Shown: piece by piece, positions 33,256 through 40,620 of the stretch
How positions within the stretch are numbered: the first letter of the stretch is position 1
Layout of the letters: each line of letters begins with the position of its first letter
Origin: Crossiella sp. SN42
GTDB lineage: Bacteria; Actinomycetota; Actinomycetes; Mycobacteriales; Pseudonocardiaceae
Direction of reading: 5' to 3'
DNA length: 64,000 nt
Assembly (NCBI RefSeq): GCF_023897065.1
Contig: NZ_JAMHIV010000038.1
Span: 38,767-102,766 of the forward strand
Position numbers and translations under genes: made by a program
The notes under the pieces: model-generated
What the model was told of the DNA's origin: nothing
The model's database searches: none
The model's input: only the letters and a program-made list of their open reading frames with translations

Positions 33256-33690
33256 TCAGCCGAGGAGCGAGGTCAGCAGCGCGGCGACGAACAGCCACAG
33301 CAGGTGCGCGGCCTGGTCCAGGTGCGGGGCTCCGCCGTTGTCGTAGTAGCCGAGCTTGCCCCGGACACCGGCCCGGTCCAGCAGGCGAGCGAAGGCCCGC
33401 AGGGTGTAGCGGCGGTCAATGACCAGGTGCGTGATCGCGGAGACGGCCTGGCCGAGCAGGAACCCGGTCCAGGTGATGTCCAGGCCGAAGGCGACCCAGA
33501 CGATGCCGACGAAGGCGGCGGTGGCCGCGGTGTAGGAGGCGACGTGCCGGGCAGCGGCCAGCCAGCCGGATCGGCCGGGGCAGCCCTTGTTCTCGACCTG
33601 GTGCGTGGTCTGCAACCAGTAGTCGCCGACGTGGTGCGCGGCCCACAGGGCCGGGGCGACAGTGGCGAAGGTGATCGCGGCGGTCGACAT
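33256..33690 (-). CDS. DUF3307-like membrane protein
   Basis: A 144-residue membrane protein with about three to four helices and the HHVGDYWLQTTHQV motif followed by THLVIDRRYT, matching DUF3307-type proteins common in actinophages and AICEs. ATG at 33690 overlaps the upstream stop as TGATG; a GTG one codon earlier is possible. Function unknown. Confidence 0.7.
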   Translation of the reverse strand: MSTAAITFATVAPALWAAHHVGDYWLQTTHQVENKGCPGRSGWLAAARHVASYTAATAAFVGIVWVAFGLDITWTGFLLGQAVSAITHLVIDRRYTLRAFARLLDRAGVRGKLGYYDNGGAPHLDQAAHLLWLFVAALLTSLLG

Positions 33691-34118
33691 CACGCGGTCA
33701 CCGCCTGGGCCTGCATCCGCGCCGACGCGGACTGGACCTGATCCACCGACAACACGACAGTGGCGTTGCGGAAAGCCACGCCGGCGGCGCGCAGGAGCTG
33801 GTCAGCGACGCGGGAAGCGAGGTGGTTCCACACCCGGATGACCGCGGCGTGTCCGGTGGGGGTGGTGGTGGCCCAGCTGATGTCGACCTGGACGTAGCTA
33901 CCGCGGTTGCGGAGGTGGACCGGGGAGTTGAGCCGGGAGGCCCACTCGGCGATCACAGCCGGGTCGTTGTTCAGGTCGCGCAGTTGCATGTCGACTACCC
34001 GGCCGAGGGCGAGGGTCTGGTTGACCATGATTCCGGCCACCGGCGGGGCGTCGGGGTTCGCGGCGAGCACCTGGGCAGCCAGGTTCAGTAGCTCGACGTG
34101 CAGGGCGTTGCTGGTCAT
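33690..34118 (-). CDS. uncharacterised AICE protein
   Basis: A 142-residue soluble protein with mixed alpha/beta pattern (LQVQVDIS-like strands such as SYVQVDISWATTT). No recognised domain. It is coupled to both neighbours by start-stop overlaps. Confidence 0.55.
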   Translation of the reverse strand: MTSNALHVELLNLAAQVLAANPDAPPVAGIMVNQTLALGRVVDMQLRDLNNDPAVIAEWASRLNSPVHLRNRGSYVQVDISWATTTPTGHAAVIRVWNHLASRVADQLLRAAGVAFRNATVVLSVDQVQSASARMQAQAVTA

Positions 34119-34330
34119 CACGCTGCCTCTGTTGCGGATGAGGTGGGCACGGTGCGGGGGTGGTGCAGACGGCGGAGGAGCGAGCCGGGCGCGCGGTGGA
34201 GCCGCCGGCGCTTCCGCTGCGCACCGCCAGCCCCGCGGAGATGTGCGGTGGGCGCCGGGGTGTGCCAGATCTGGGTGAGCAGAGCGTCGATCGCGGTCTC
34301 GGTGAGGCCGTCGGGGTAGTAGCCGCTCAC
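34118..34330 (-). CDS. small basic protein
   Basis: A 70-residue protein with a helical front (GLTETAIDALLTQIWHT) and a strongly basic end (RKRRRLHRAPGSLLRRLHH). The GTG start overlaps the upstream stop. Possibly nucleic-acid binding. Confidence 0.5.
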   Translation of the reverse strand: MSGYYPDGLTETAIDALLTQIWHTPAPTAHLRGAGGAQRKRRRLHRAPGSLLRRLHHPRTVPTSSATEAA

Positions 34331-34623
34331 GCCGCACCCACCTGGGGCGCGGCCCACTCCGAGTCGGCGCGGCGGGCCGCGGCCTGGTAGATCTCGTAGG
34401 CCCGGTGGGCGCGGTTGACCGCCTCGGTGTACTGCTCGCTGGCCAGGTTCGCGGCCTTGCGGTAGTCCACCCGGCTCGGGTGCTGCTTGGCCAGCAGGAC
34501 AAGGGAGGCGGTGTAGCTGGCCTGGTAGCCCATGTCCTTGCGGGCGAGCAGGTACCGGCGGCACATCTCTTCCTCGTGCAGTCGCAGCGCGCTCAGCTTG
34601 GGGTTGTAGGTCGTGTTCTGCAC
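34327..34623 (-). CDS. uncharacterised helical protein, first gene of the long operon
   Basis: A 98-residue helical protein rich in Ala, Tyr and Arg. GTG at 34623 is preferred because GAGGTGA lies correctly upstream; GTG at 34632 is the alternative. It is the first gene on the minus strand after a 790-bp non-coding stretch, so the operon promoter should lie just upstream. Confidence 0.55.
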   Translation of the reverse strand: MQNTTYNPKLSALRLHEEEMCRRYLLARKDMGYQASYTASLVLLAKQHPSRVDYRKAANLASEQYTEAVNRAHRAYEIYQAAARRADSEWAAPQVGAA

Positions 34624-34632
34624 AGCAGTCAC

Positions 34633-35421
34633 CTCGGATCTCTGTTACCTAGCAAGGGGTGTCGGGCCGAGTGGCCCGGAAGACGGTGTGGAAGCTCGTG
34701 TGCCTCCCGCGATGCCCACCACCCGTTGCATCCAGGTGGTGGGCGACCGGCAAGCCACGAAGTGTGTTGACGGGCTTGAGCTTTCCGGCACGGAACCGTC
34801 TGGTGTGGACGGTCGATGCCGGGGTACGCGCCAACCACCACGGGGTGGTGGTGAGCAGTTCGGCGCGTTGTGGTGTGCAGGGGCAGAGCGTGGCCGGGCT
34901 CGTTGGCTGCGCTCGCCGCCGCTTCTCAGCGGGAGGTCATCGCTGGCATCACCAGGTGTTCATGCTCTTCAACGTCGTCCTGGTGTTGCACTACAGCCCG
35001 TGGCCCGAACCGCCGGGTGTGGTTCCCCTGCGGATATCGCGTTCCACTGTGGATTTAGGCGACCACACAGCTGGGTTTTCCAGGGTCATCCCGGTGTTCG
35101 GGGACCTCGGATGGAGGGGTCCGGTAGCGGCTCGACGAAGAGCAGGCCCGGTGCACGGCCATCCCCTGTGCTGCTGGTCGTTGGCGGGGTAGGACCGCCT
35201 GATGCCGCGTGAGCGGCGGTTGCTGCGTGCTCCCGGCCCGACTCGAACGGGCTGTCCCTCCGCGATCTCGGGGGCGGGAGCCTTGATCTGATGCGCTGAA
35301 TCTAGCGCTAGATCTAGCGCTAGGAAAGCGTGTCTTTGTGTGCCCGCCTGGCTGAGCGGCGGTGGTTGAGCGGTAGGAGCGCTAGGATTAGCGCTGGCAG
35401 GAGCCCTTAGGAGGAGCCCAG
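34633..35421. other. 790-bp non-coding region with hairpins
   Basis: No convincing gene is seen on either strand. It holds a 10-bp stem (GCCCACCACC at 34714-34723 with GGTGGTGGGC at 34735-34744), an 8-bp stem (ACCACCAC at 34834-34841 with GTGGTGGT at 34845-34852) and, at its right end, the AGCGCT operator pairs. It separates the long minus-strand operon from the plus-strand regulator, so it must hold both promoters and could hold the transfer (clt) locus. Confidence 0.55.
35302..35395. promoter_or_regulatory. paired AGCGCT operator sites
   Basis: CTAGCGCTAG occurs at 35302-35311 and 35314-35323, and AGCGCT again at 35378-35383 and 35390-35395. Within each pair the hexamers are 12 bp apart, about one helical turn. 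They end 26 bases before the HTH gene start, so that protein probably represses itself here. Confidence 0.65.
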
Positions 35422-35766
35422 GTGACCATGAACTGGCAGGCCGTGGCGGAGGCAGTTACCACCCGAATGGAGGAACTGGAACTGAGCCAGGTTGATCTAG
35501 CTGCGGCGGCTGGGGTCAGCGTGGCGTGGCTCCGGAGCTTGCAGCGGGGACACGCGGTGAGGCGGTCCGAGGTCTTGCTTGGAGCAGTCTCGGCCCAGTT
35601 GGGCTGGCCCAAGGGGCGTCTGATGGCCATAGCGACCAACCAGGCGACATCTGAGGAGATTGCCTCATCGGCGCAGATAGCCGAGACGCTGGAAGAGCTT
35701 CGCCGGGAGGTCGCCGAGCTGCGCCGCCGAGTCAAGGCGCTGGAGCGGGCAGCGGTCAGCCGATGA
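35422..35766 (+). CDS. HTH regulator with C-terminal coiled coil
   Basis: A 114-residue protein with an XRE-like helix-turn-helix (LSQVDLAAAAGVSVAWLRSL, about residues 21-40) and a C-terminal leucine-zipper-like helix (ETLEELRREVAELRRRVKAL). GTG at 35422 is spaced correctly from GGAGGAGCC; ATG at 35428 is the alternative. Palindromic AGCGCT pairs upstream are the likely operator. It is the best candidate for the master regulator of the element. Confidence 0.75.
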   Translation: MTMNWQAVAEAVTTRMEELELSQVDLAAAAGVSVAWLRSLQRGHAVRRSEVLLGAVSAQLGWPKGRLMAIATNQATSEEIASSAQIAETLEELRREVAELRRRVKALERAAVSR

Positions 35767-35956
35767 GCTTCCGCAGGAAGACCGCGATGCCGTCCACCAC
35801 GTCCCTGCCGCCACTGAAGACTCCGGACACCCAGCCTGCCGAGTCGCCCGGGTACCTCACGATCAGCACCCCGACTGCGATGAGGACGAGCAGTCCGATC
35901 AGCTTCGGCAGCAGGCCGCCGCCGGTCTTCATTCCGGGAAACGAGTTGCGCGCCAT
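35756..35956 (-). CDS. small single-helix membrane protein
   Basis: A 66-residue protein with one transmembrane helix (LPKLIGLLVLIAVGVLIV) and a basic C-terminus. ATG at 35956 follows GGGAGAAAGTC. Its last 11 bases overlap the convergent regulator gene. Function unknown. Confidence 0.6.
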   Translation of the reverse strand: MARNSFPGMKTGGGLLPKLIGLLVLIAVGVLIVRYPGDSAGWVSGVFSGGRDVVDGIAVFLRKLIG

Positions 35957-36121
35957 GACTTTCTCCCTCTTGTCTGCTTGCCGGTGGCATGGCTCCATTT
36001 CACGCCGGAAGCTGGGACGGCAACACCACGCGCACAAGGACCGCTGTGGACGTCCCGGCGAGGGCGTGGCGTCCAGGGCCGTCCTGGACGCGTCCCGGAA
36101 GCGTCCCGTACGGAGGCGGGG

Positions 36122-36886
36122 ATGACGTCTGTGAACGAGAACGGCAAGAAGAACACGAACCTGCGGGATGCAATCCGCCGGGCGGGCTTCAGTGTCGAAG
36201 ACATCAGCGCCCGACTGGTGGTGGATCCGAAGACTGTTGATCGTTGGATCGCAGGCCGCAAGCCGCGGCCGTCACACCGGCGCGATCTCGCCACAATGCT
36301 CAATGTCGACCAAATTCACCTTTGGCCTGATGCTGGCGATAAGCTAGGTGTACAGCATGTACAGAGCGAGGTTGTGAGCATCTTCCCGACTCGTTCTTCC
36401 GTGCCGCCTTCTGTCTGGATCGACCTCATCGGCGGCGTGGAAGACCAGATGGACGTACTTGCCTACTCGGCCATTCTGCTGGTTGAGCAGTGCGATCTCT
36501 TGCCAGTCCTAAAGCGGAAGGTTCGGGACGGTGTACGGTTTCGTTTTCTGATCGGCGACCCAGCTTCTGATGCGGTGGCGCAACGCGCGGTTGAGGAAGG
36601 AACTACGGGTGGATTGGAAGGCAGGGTTCAGCTCATGCTGCGCTACCTCCAAGAAGTAGTCGGCCTTCCTGGAGTCGAAGTTAGAACACACGGAACCGTG
36701 CTCTATAATTCCATCTATCGATTCGATGATCAGATGCTGGTTAACGGTCATGCTTATGGTTCTGTAGCTGGACAGAATCCGGTTATTCATCTTCGCCGTG
36801 GTAGCGAGGGTGAGATGTGGGGCCACTACTTTCGCTCCTTTGAAGCGGTGTGGGCCACCGGGAATGACTACATGAAAAGGGGATAG
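36122..36886 (+). CDS. XRE regulator with C-terminal PLD-like sensor domain
   Basis: A 254-residue protein. Residues ~12-60 are a helix-turn-helix (IRRAGFSVEDISARLVVD, then TVDRWIAGRKPRPSHR). The rest (VEDQMDVLAYSAILLVEQ ... RFRFLIGDP ... VEVRTHGTVLYNSIYRFDD) resembles the phospholipase-D-like DUF5919-type domain; no catalytic HKD pair is obvious, so it is probably a sensor. ATG follows GGAGGCGGGG. The NUDIX gene starts three bases after its stop. Base composition drops here (30 of 60 bases are G/C at 36661-36720). Confidence 0.72.
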   Translation: MTSVNENGKKNTNLRDAIRRAGFSVEDISARLVVDPKTVDRWIAGRKPRPSHRRDLATMLNVDQIHLWPDAGDKLGVQHVQSEVVSIFPTRSSVPPSVWIDLIGGVEDQMDVLAYSAILLVEQCDLLPVLKRKVRDGVRFRFLIGDPASDAVAQRAVEEGTTGGLEGRVQLMLRYLQEVVGLPGVEVRTHGTVLYNSIYRFDDQMLVNGHAYGSVAGQNPVIHLRRGSEGEMWGHYFRSFEAVWATGNDYMKRG

Positions 36887-36888
36887 TA

Positions 36889-37365
36889 ATGGTGCGGGTG
36901 GACTACTTTAATGACGAGAGCGCACCGCCTGTTAACAGCGTCGTTCCCTCGGTGACCGCAGCCATCACGAATACAGAAGGAAAGATCCTTCTGATTCACA
37001 AGGTGGACAACGATTTGTGGGCCTTGCCTGGAGGCGGCCATGATCCTGGCGAACGCATTGTAGATACGGTGGTCCGTGAGGTAGCCGAAGAGACCGGCCT
37101 TGACGTGGAGGTTGTACGGCTAGTTGGAACCTACACCGATCCACGGCACGTCATGGCCTATGACGACGGTGAGGTGCGTCAGCAGTTTTCTCTATGCTTT
37201 GAGGCTAGGTGGGTCGGGGGGCAACCACGAGAGGATGGAACTGAAACAAAGGAGGTCCGTTGGGTTTCGCCAGGAGATCTCGATCATCTCAATATCCACC
37301 CGTCTATGCGCCTCCGGATTGACCATGCGCTAGACAAGGCACGTGCGGAGCCCTATTTGGGGTAG
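36889..37365 (+). CDS. NUDIX hydrolase (second copy; Pif-like candidate)
   Basis: A 158-residue NUDIX protein: box GGGHDPGERIVDTVVREV followed by AEETGL, preceded by ILLIHKVDNDLWALP. It would hydrolyse a nucleoside diphosphate derivative. It is read with the XRE gene and is convergent with an HD-domain gene (13-base overlap). By analogy with Pif of pSAM2 it may stop incoming copies of the element, but a role in nucleotide signalling or cleaning is as likely. Confidence 0.83.
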   Translation: MVRVDYFNDESAPPVNSVVPSVTAAITNTEGKILLIHKVDNDLWALPGGGHDPGERIVDTVVREVAEETGLDVEVVRLVGTYTDPRHVMAYDDGEVRQQFSLCFEARWVGGQPREDGTETKEVRWVSPGDLDHLNIHPSMRLRIDHALDKARAEPYLG

Positions 37366-37985
37366 CTTGAAAGCCTTTGCTCTGTTCGGGTAATGGCGTC
37401 GCCGATGACTGGTCGGGCCTTCAGCCAAAACTTGTGAACAGGGTTGTCGGGGGAATACCGCGTCAACACCTCGTCGATTCTGTCGTTGTATGAGATGTAC
37501 TCGCCGTCAGGGCTTGTTGTTAGATCTGCGGTAGCCAGTGCGTCGGAGAAAATATCGTCCTTGAATGGATGGCTCGAAAGGAGATCGGCCAGTCCGCGTT
37601 CCTCGGCTTCAAATCGAGCACCTGAATGATGGGCTACCAGGTTGACAATCTTTTCTGGGAAACCGCGCTCGCGGAGGTAGGTAGCCCCGTCGACAGCGTG
37701 AAGTCGGGTTACGGACAGCTCTGGTGAATAGCCGATATCGTGCAGCCAGGCGGAGGCGACCAGTAGCCTTTCGGCAAGCTGGTTCTGTTCGTGGGAAAAT
37801 TCTGGGCAGTGAACAGCGCGACGAATCTCGTTGGAGCGTGCGGCCACACCTTGTACGTGTCTCCAGCGTCGATCGAGAGAAGACAGCAGTCCAGTGGCAG
37901 TCTCGCGAGCAACGTCGACGAGATTCGAGTTACTCATTTCCCAGTTGGTGAGCGCTTCAAAGTCAACGGCTCGACTGTTGGTCAT
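37353..37985 (-). CDS. HD-domain phosphohydrolase-like protein
   Basis: A 210-residue HD-domain protein. His in RRWRHVQGVAARS, the His-Asp pair in LVASAWLHDIGYS, then the His in LVAHHSGARF and the Asp in ADLTTSPDG provide metal ligands. HD proteins remove phosphates from nucleotides or cyclic nucleotides. ATG follows GGAGGTGCGA. Together with the convergent NUDIX and XRE genes it forms a compact, lower-G+C module. Confidence 0.78.
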   Translation of the reverse strand: MTNSRAVDFEALTNWEMSNSNLVDVARETATGLLSSLDRRWRHVQGVAARSNEIRRAVHCPEFSHEQNQLAERLLVASAWLHDIGYSPELSVTRLHAVDGATYLRERGFPEKIVNLVAHHSGARFEAEERGLADLLSSHPFKDDIFSDALATADLTTSPDGEYISYNDRIDEVLTRYSPDNPVHKFWLKARPVIGDAITRTEQRLSSYPK

Positions 37986-38075
37986 TCGCACCTCCGTGAT
38001 TCGCTCGAGAGTCTGGTACTGGTGGCCGGGGAGAGGGTTACCCAGACTCGAAGGCATTGTCGTCCAGCAGGAAGG

Positions 38076-38483
38076 TCAGTTCCCGGCGGCGATGAGGATG
38101 AGTCCTTCGTGTTCGGCGAAGTCAGCGAAGTCCTTGATGTTCAGGGTCGCGAGGGGAAGTCCGTAGGCCAGGCAGCACGCAGCGATCCACATGTCGTTGT
38201 GGGGCCGGGGGCGACCGCGGCGAACTGCGTAGGCGGCGAGCTGGCCCCACGTGCGCGCGATGTCGGCGGCATAGGGGAGTACGGGTTTCGCTGCCAGCCA
38301 CTGTTCAAGGCGGTGCCGTTTGGGGGTTCCCCAGCTCCGCAGCGTCGCCCACTTCGTCAGCTCGGCCAGTGTGACGAAGGTGAGGCCGAGCTGCGCGCCG
38401 GCCAGTTGTGCCGCGAGGGCTGAGGGGAGCTGGCCCTTCAGGGTCAGCGAGGCGACGTCGGTGTCGAGAATGATCCGCTGCAT
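38076..38483 (-). CDS. PIN-domain toxin (VapC-like)
   Basis: A 135-residue PIN-domain RNase. The four acidic residues are visible: Asp in IILDTDVASL, Glu in TLAELTKWA, Asp in RPHNDMWIAACC and Asp in NIKDFADF. It lies just after an antitoxin-like gene on the same strand, the VapBC order. Such pairs stabilise mobile elements by killing cells that lose them. Confidence 0.85.
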   Translation of the reverse strand: MQRIILDTDVASLTLKGQLPSALAAQLAGAQLGLTFVTLAELTKWATLRSWGTPKRHRLEQWLAAKPVLPYAADIARTWGQLAAYAVRRGRPRPHNDMWIAACCLAYGLPLATLNIKDFADFAEHEGLILIAAGN

Positions 38484-38487
38484 GAGG

Positions 38488-38679
38488 TCAGGCGATGCTC
38501 GCCCGCCGGGAGCTGTAGGTGTGTTCTAGGAAGGCGTTCAGTTCCTCGTCGGTGTCGAACACCCCGTCACATGCCAGGTCAGCAACGGACTCGACGGGCG
38601 CCACGTCCCGGAAGAGGTCATCAAGGGGCACCAGTCGGGGTTGCTCGGGCAGCGGGTGGTCCGCGCGGTCCGTGGTCAT
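38488..38679 (-). CDS. antitoxin of PIN toxin (VapB-like)
   Basis: A 63-residue acidic protein with a Pro-rich front and a C-terminal helix (TDEELNAFLEHTYSSRRAS) of the type that wraps a PIN toxin. It precedes the toxin gene by four bases. ATG follows GGAGGCCGCC. Identity rests mainly on position. Confidence 0.72.
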   Translation of the reverse strand: MTTDRADHPLPEQPRLVPLDDLFRDVAPVESVADLACDGVFDTDEELNAFLEHTYSSRRASIA

Positions 38680-38811
38680 GGCGGCCTCCTGTGGTTGTTG
38701 CCCCACCAGTGTGGCAGGGCTGGGCTGATGTGGTCATGCCTGGCATCTGAAACAAGCTGATCAGCGGTTTGGCAGTGACGACCAGGCTGGCGCGCGGACA
38801 CCAGAAGAACA

Positions 38812-38841
38812 GCCCTACTACCCCGCGCGGGGTAGTAGGGC
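38812..38841. repeat. perfect 30-bp palindrome
   Basis: GCCCTACTACCCCGC followed by its exact reverse complement. The same core is found at 20953-20989 upstream of the prim-pol gene. It lies 24 bases before the right repeat array. Confidence 0.8.
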
Positions 38842-38864
38842 AGGTGACGTCGCCTCAGGCCTCG

Positions 38865-38988
38865 GCGGGTTTGCGGGTTTGGCTGCGGGTTTCAAACCCG
38901 CCGTTCCGCCCAAACCCGCAGCCAAACCCGCAGGATGTTTGTGCTGCTCAGAGTAGGTCTGAGGACGGTGTAGCGGGTTTGCGGGTTT
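38865..38988. repeat. right array of GCGGGTTT repeats (iteron-like)
   Basis: GCGGGTTT at 38865, 38873, 38885, 38973 and 38981, and AAACCCGC at 38894, 38912 and 38924. This is the same 8-bp unit as the array at 18008-18137. The gap 38707-39304 has no gene and otherwise holds the palindrome and the 17-bp repeat. Confidence 0.75.
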
Positions 38989-39218
38989 GTTTTCGGGTCT
39001 GAGAGAAGTTGGTGCAGTAGGTAGGGACGTAGACCTCGGCCAGCGCGAGGCCCAGCTCCTACTGGCTGGCACCGAGGCCAGCGTGATACCAGCAGAGTGG
39101 TTCTGGCGGGTGCGGGCTGCACGATCATCCGGCCCCCTCCTGGTCTGGACTGCCCGCTGCAGCCGCGATGGCTGGCCAGTCCGCGGCCATGTGGTCGGGC
39201 CGACGCCGGTGTCCCACA

Positions 39219-39235
39219 TCCAATACGCATCCAAG
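39219..39235 (+). repeat. 17-bp direct repeat, right copy
   Basis: TCCAATACGCATCCAAG, identical and co-oriented with 16324-16340. It lies 70 bases inside attR. Confidence 0.6.
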
Positions 39236-39304
39236 CTGGCGGACGGCTACCGCGTGATCATGTTGAACAGCAGGTCAGAGCGTTACCGCTTCTTTGGAGC
39301 CGGT

Positions 39305-39350
39305 GGACTCAAAATCCGTCCAGTGTGGGTTCGACTCCCACCCGGGGCAC
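39305..39350 (+). repeat. attR: 46-bp core
   Basis: Exact copy of 16168-16213. It carries only the 3' half of the tRNA (no acceptor 5' strand or D-arm), so it is the displaced chromosomal end rather than a tRNA gene. Confidence 0.93.
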
Positions 39351-39529
39351 GTACAGCATCGACCCAGAACAGCGCCCGACCAGGCCAAACAAGAGCCGAG
39401 CCGCGGCTCGCCGCGACCGTTCAGCCAGGGTGTCGGTTCCCCAGGACAGCCACCTCGCGGCACAGGTCCGCGTTCTCGGTGAGGGTGCGCGTGCTGGCCG
39501 ATGGTGACTACACCGGGTAAGAGAACAGC

Positions 39530-40612
39530 ATGACGTTGACCGTTGAGCAGGTGCGCGCGGGCTGTGAGTGGCAGCGCGAGCTGTGCGCCAAGAACGACGC
39601 GCCGACTTATGTCGCGCTGATCGATGAACTGGTCCGCAGGCTGGGGCGCGACGAGACGGTCACCGAACTGGTCACCGCGGGCGAAGAGGATCCCGTCCGG
39701 TCGGCGCTGTGCCTGCGCCTGTTCGGGGCGGTGAACAGGATCGCCATGGCCGAGTCGGCCGGGTGGCTCGACGCCTGCTACCCGATCCGCGGTGGCGTCA
39801 CCGATGTCCGCGCGGTCGTGCCGGCGTTCTTCGCGTTCATGGCTGATCACCTCGAGCTGGTCCGGGACCAGATGAAGGCCGGTGTGCAGACCAACGACGT
39901 CAGCCGGGCGGCCCCACTGTCGGCCGCGATGAACCACGTGGCGCTGGCTACTGGTCTTCCGTTGCGGTTGCTGGAAGTGGGTTCGAGCGCGGGCCTGAAC
40001 CTGTGGCTGGACAAGTACTTCGTCGAGGGCGTGACGCGGTCCTGGGGGCCGCGCGACTCGCCGCTGCGGCTGACGGGGCAGTTCGAGTCCGGTGATCCGC
40101 GGGCCGCTGTCCTGGACATCGTCGAACGCCGGGGCTGCGACCTGAACCCGATCGATGTCCACGCCGACGGAGCCGCCGACCTGTTGCGGTCGTTCGTGTG
40201 GCCGGAACACGTCGAGCGCGCGCGGCGGCTGGAGGCGGCTCTGCGGGTGGCGCGCTCGTCGCCGCCGCTGACCATCGACGCCTCGTCCGCCACCCCGTGG
40301 GTTACCGCGCACGCGGCAAGCCTGCCCGAGGGGGTGGCGACCGTGGTCTATCACTCCATCGTGTTTCCCTATTTCCATCCCGACGAGCGTGGCCGGTTCG
40401 CGGCGGCGATTCGCGCCGCGGGGGAGTTGGCCGAGGAGAGCAGGCCGCTGGCTTGGGTCTCGTTGGAGCCGAGCGCCGAGGATCCCAGCGTGGTCGAGCT
40501 GATCTGCCAGACCTGGCCGGACAACCGTCGCGTCAGGCTGGCTCGTACGACGCCGCACGGCACCCGGGTGCGCTGGGAACCGGCTGACCAAGCCAGTGGA
40601 CTGGCCCGGTAA
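39530..40612 (+). CDS. DUF2332-family protein
   Basis: A 360-residue cytoplasmic protein of the DUF2332 family, common in actinomycetes and of unknown function. The LLEVGSSAGLNLWLDKY segment resembles an AdoMet-binding turn of Rossmann methyltransferases. The N-terminal helical region (EQVRAGCEWQRELCAKNDAP) is typical. It is the first chromosomal gene after attR. The 179-bp gap before it holds a 12-bp palindrome (39398-39409) and no other visible gene. Confidence 0.8.
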   Translation: MTLTVEQVRAGCEWQRELCAKNDAPTYVALIDELVRRLGRDETVTELVTAGEEDPVRSALCLRLFGAVNRIAMAESAGWLDACYPIRGGVTDVRAVVPAFFAFMADHLELVRDQMKAGVQTNDVSRAAPLSAAMNHVALATGLPLRLLEVGSSAGLNLWLDKYFVEGVTRSWGPRDSPLRLTGQFESGDPRAAVLDIVERRGCDLNPIDVHADGAADLLRSFVWPEHVERARRLEAALRVARSSPPLTIDASSATPWVTAHAASLPEGVATVVYHSIVFPYFHPDERGRFAAAIRAAGELAEESRPLAWVSLEPSAEDPSVVELICQTWPDNRRVRLARTTPHGTRVRWEPADQASGLAR

Positions 40613-40620
40613 GGACGGCT

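Larger units (their letters stand above)
16168..39350. mobile_element. actinomycete integrative and conjugative element (AICE), ~23.2 kb
   Basis: The element is bounded by 46-bp perfect direct repeats of the tRNA 3' half (16168-16213 and 39305-39350). It contains a tyrosine integrase and excisionase at attL, a prim-pol and an AAA+ helicase for replication, a TraB/FtsK-like translocase and DUF2637 protein for double-stranded DNA transfer, and a long run of tiny overlapping genes. This is the established AICE layout (pSAM2-like) with a RepPP-type replication module. Cargo: cytosine methyltransferase, DpdA-like protein, two NUDIX proteins, an XRE/NUDIX/HD trio and a PIN toxin pair. Apart from the frameshifted SLOG gene it looks intact. 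Confidence 0.92.

Noticed and set aside
34613..35212. plus-strand gene of about 199 codons in the AICE gap
   Set aside because: Codon pattern and composition do not resemble a protein, several frames are open together and no ribosome binding site is seen.
39305..39350. second tRNA gene at the right end
   Set aside because: Only the anticodon-to-3' half is present; the 5' acceptor strand and D-arm are missing. It is attR.
39398..39409. 12-bp palindrome just outside attR
   Set aside because: Short, no partner site and no linked regulator; expected by chance in this composition.
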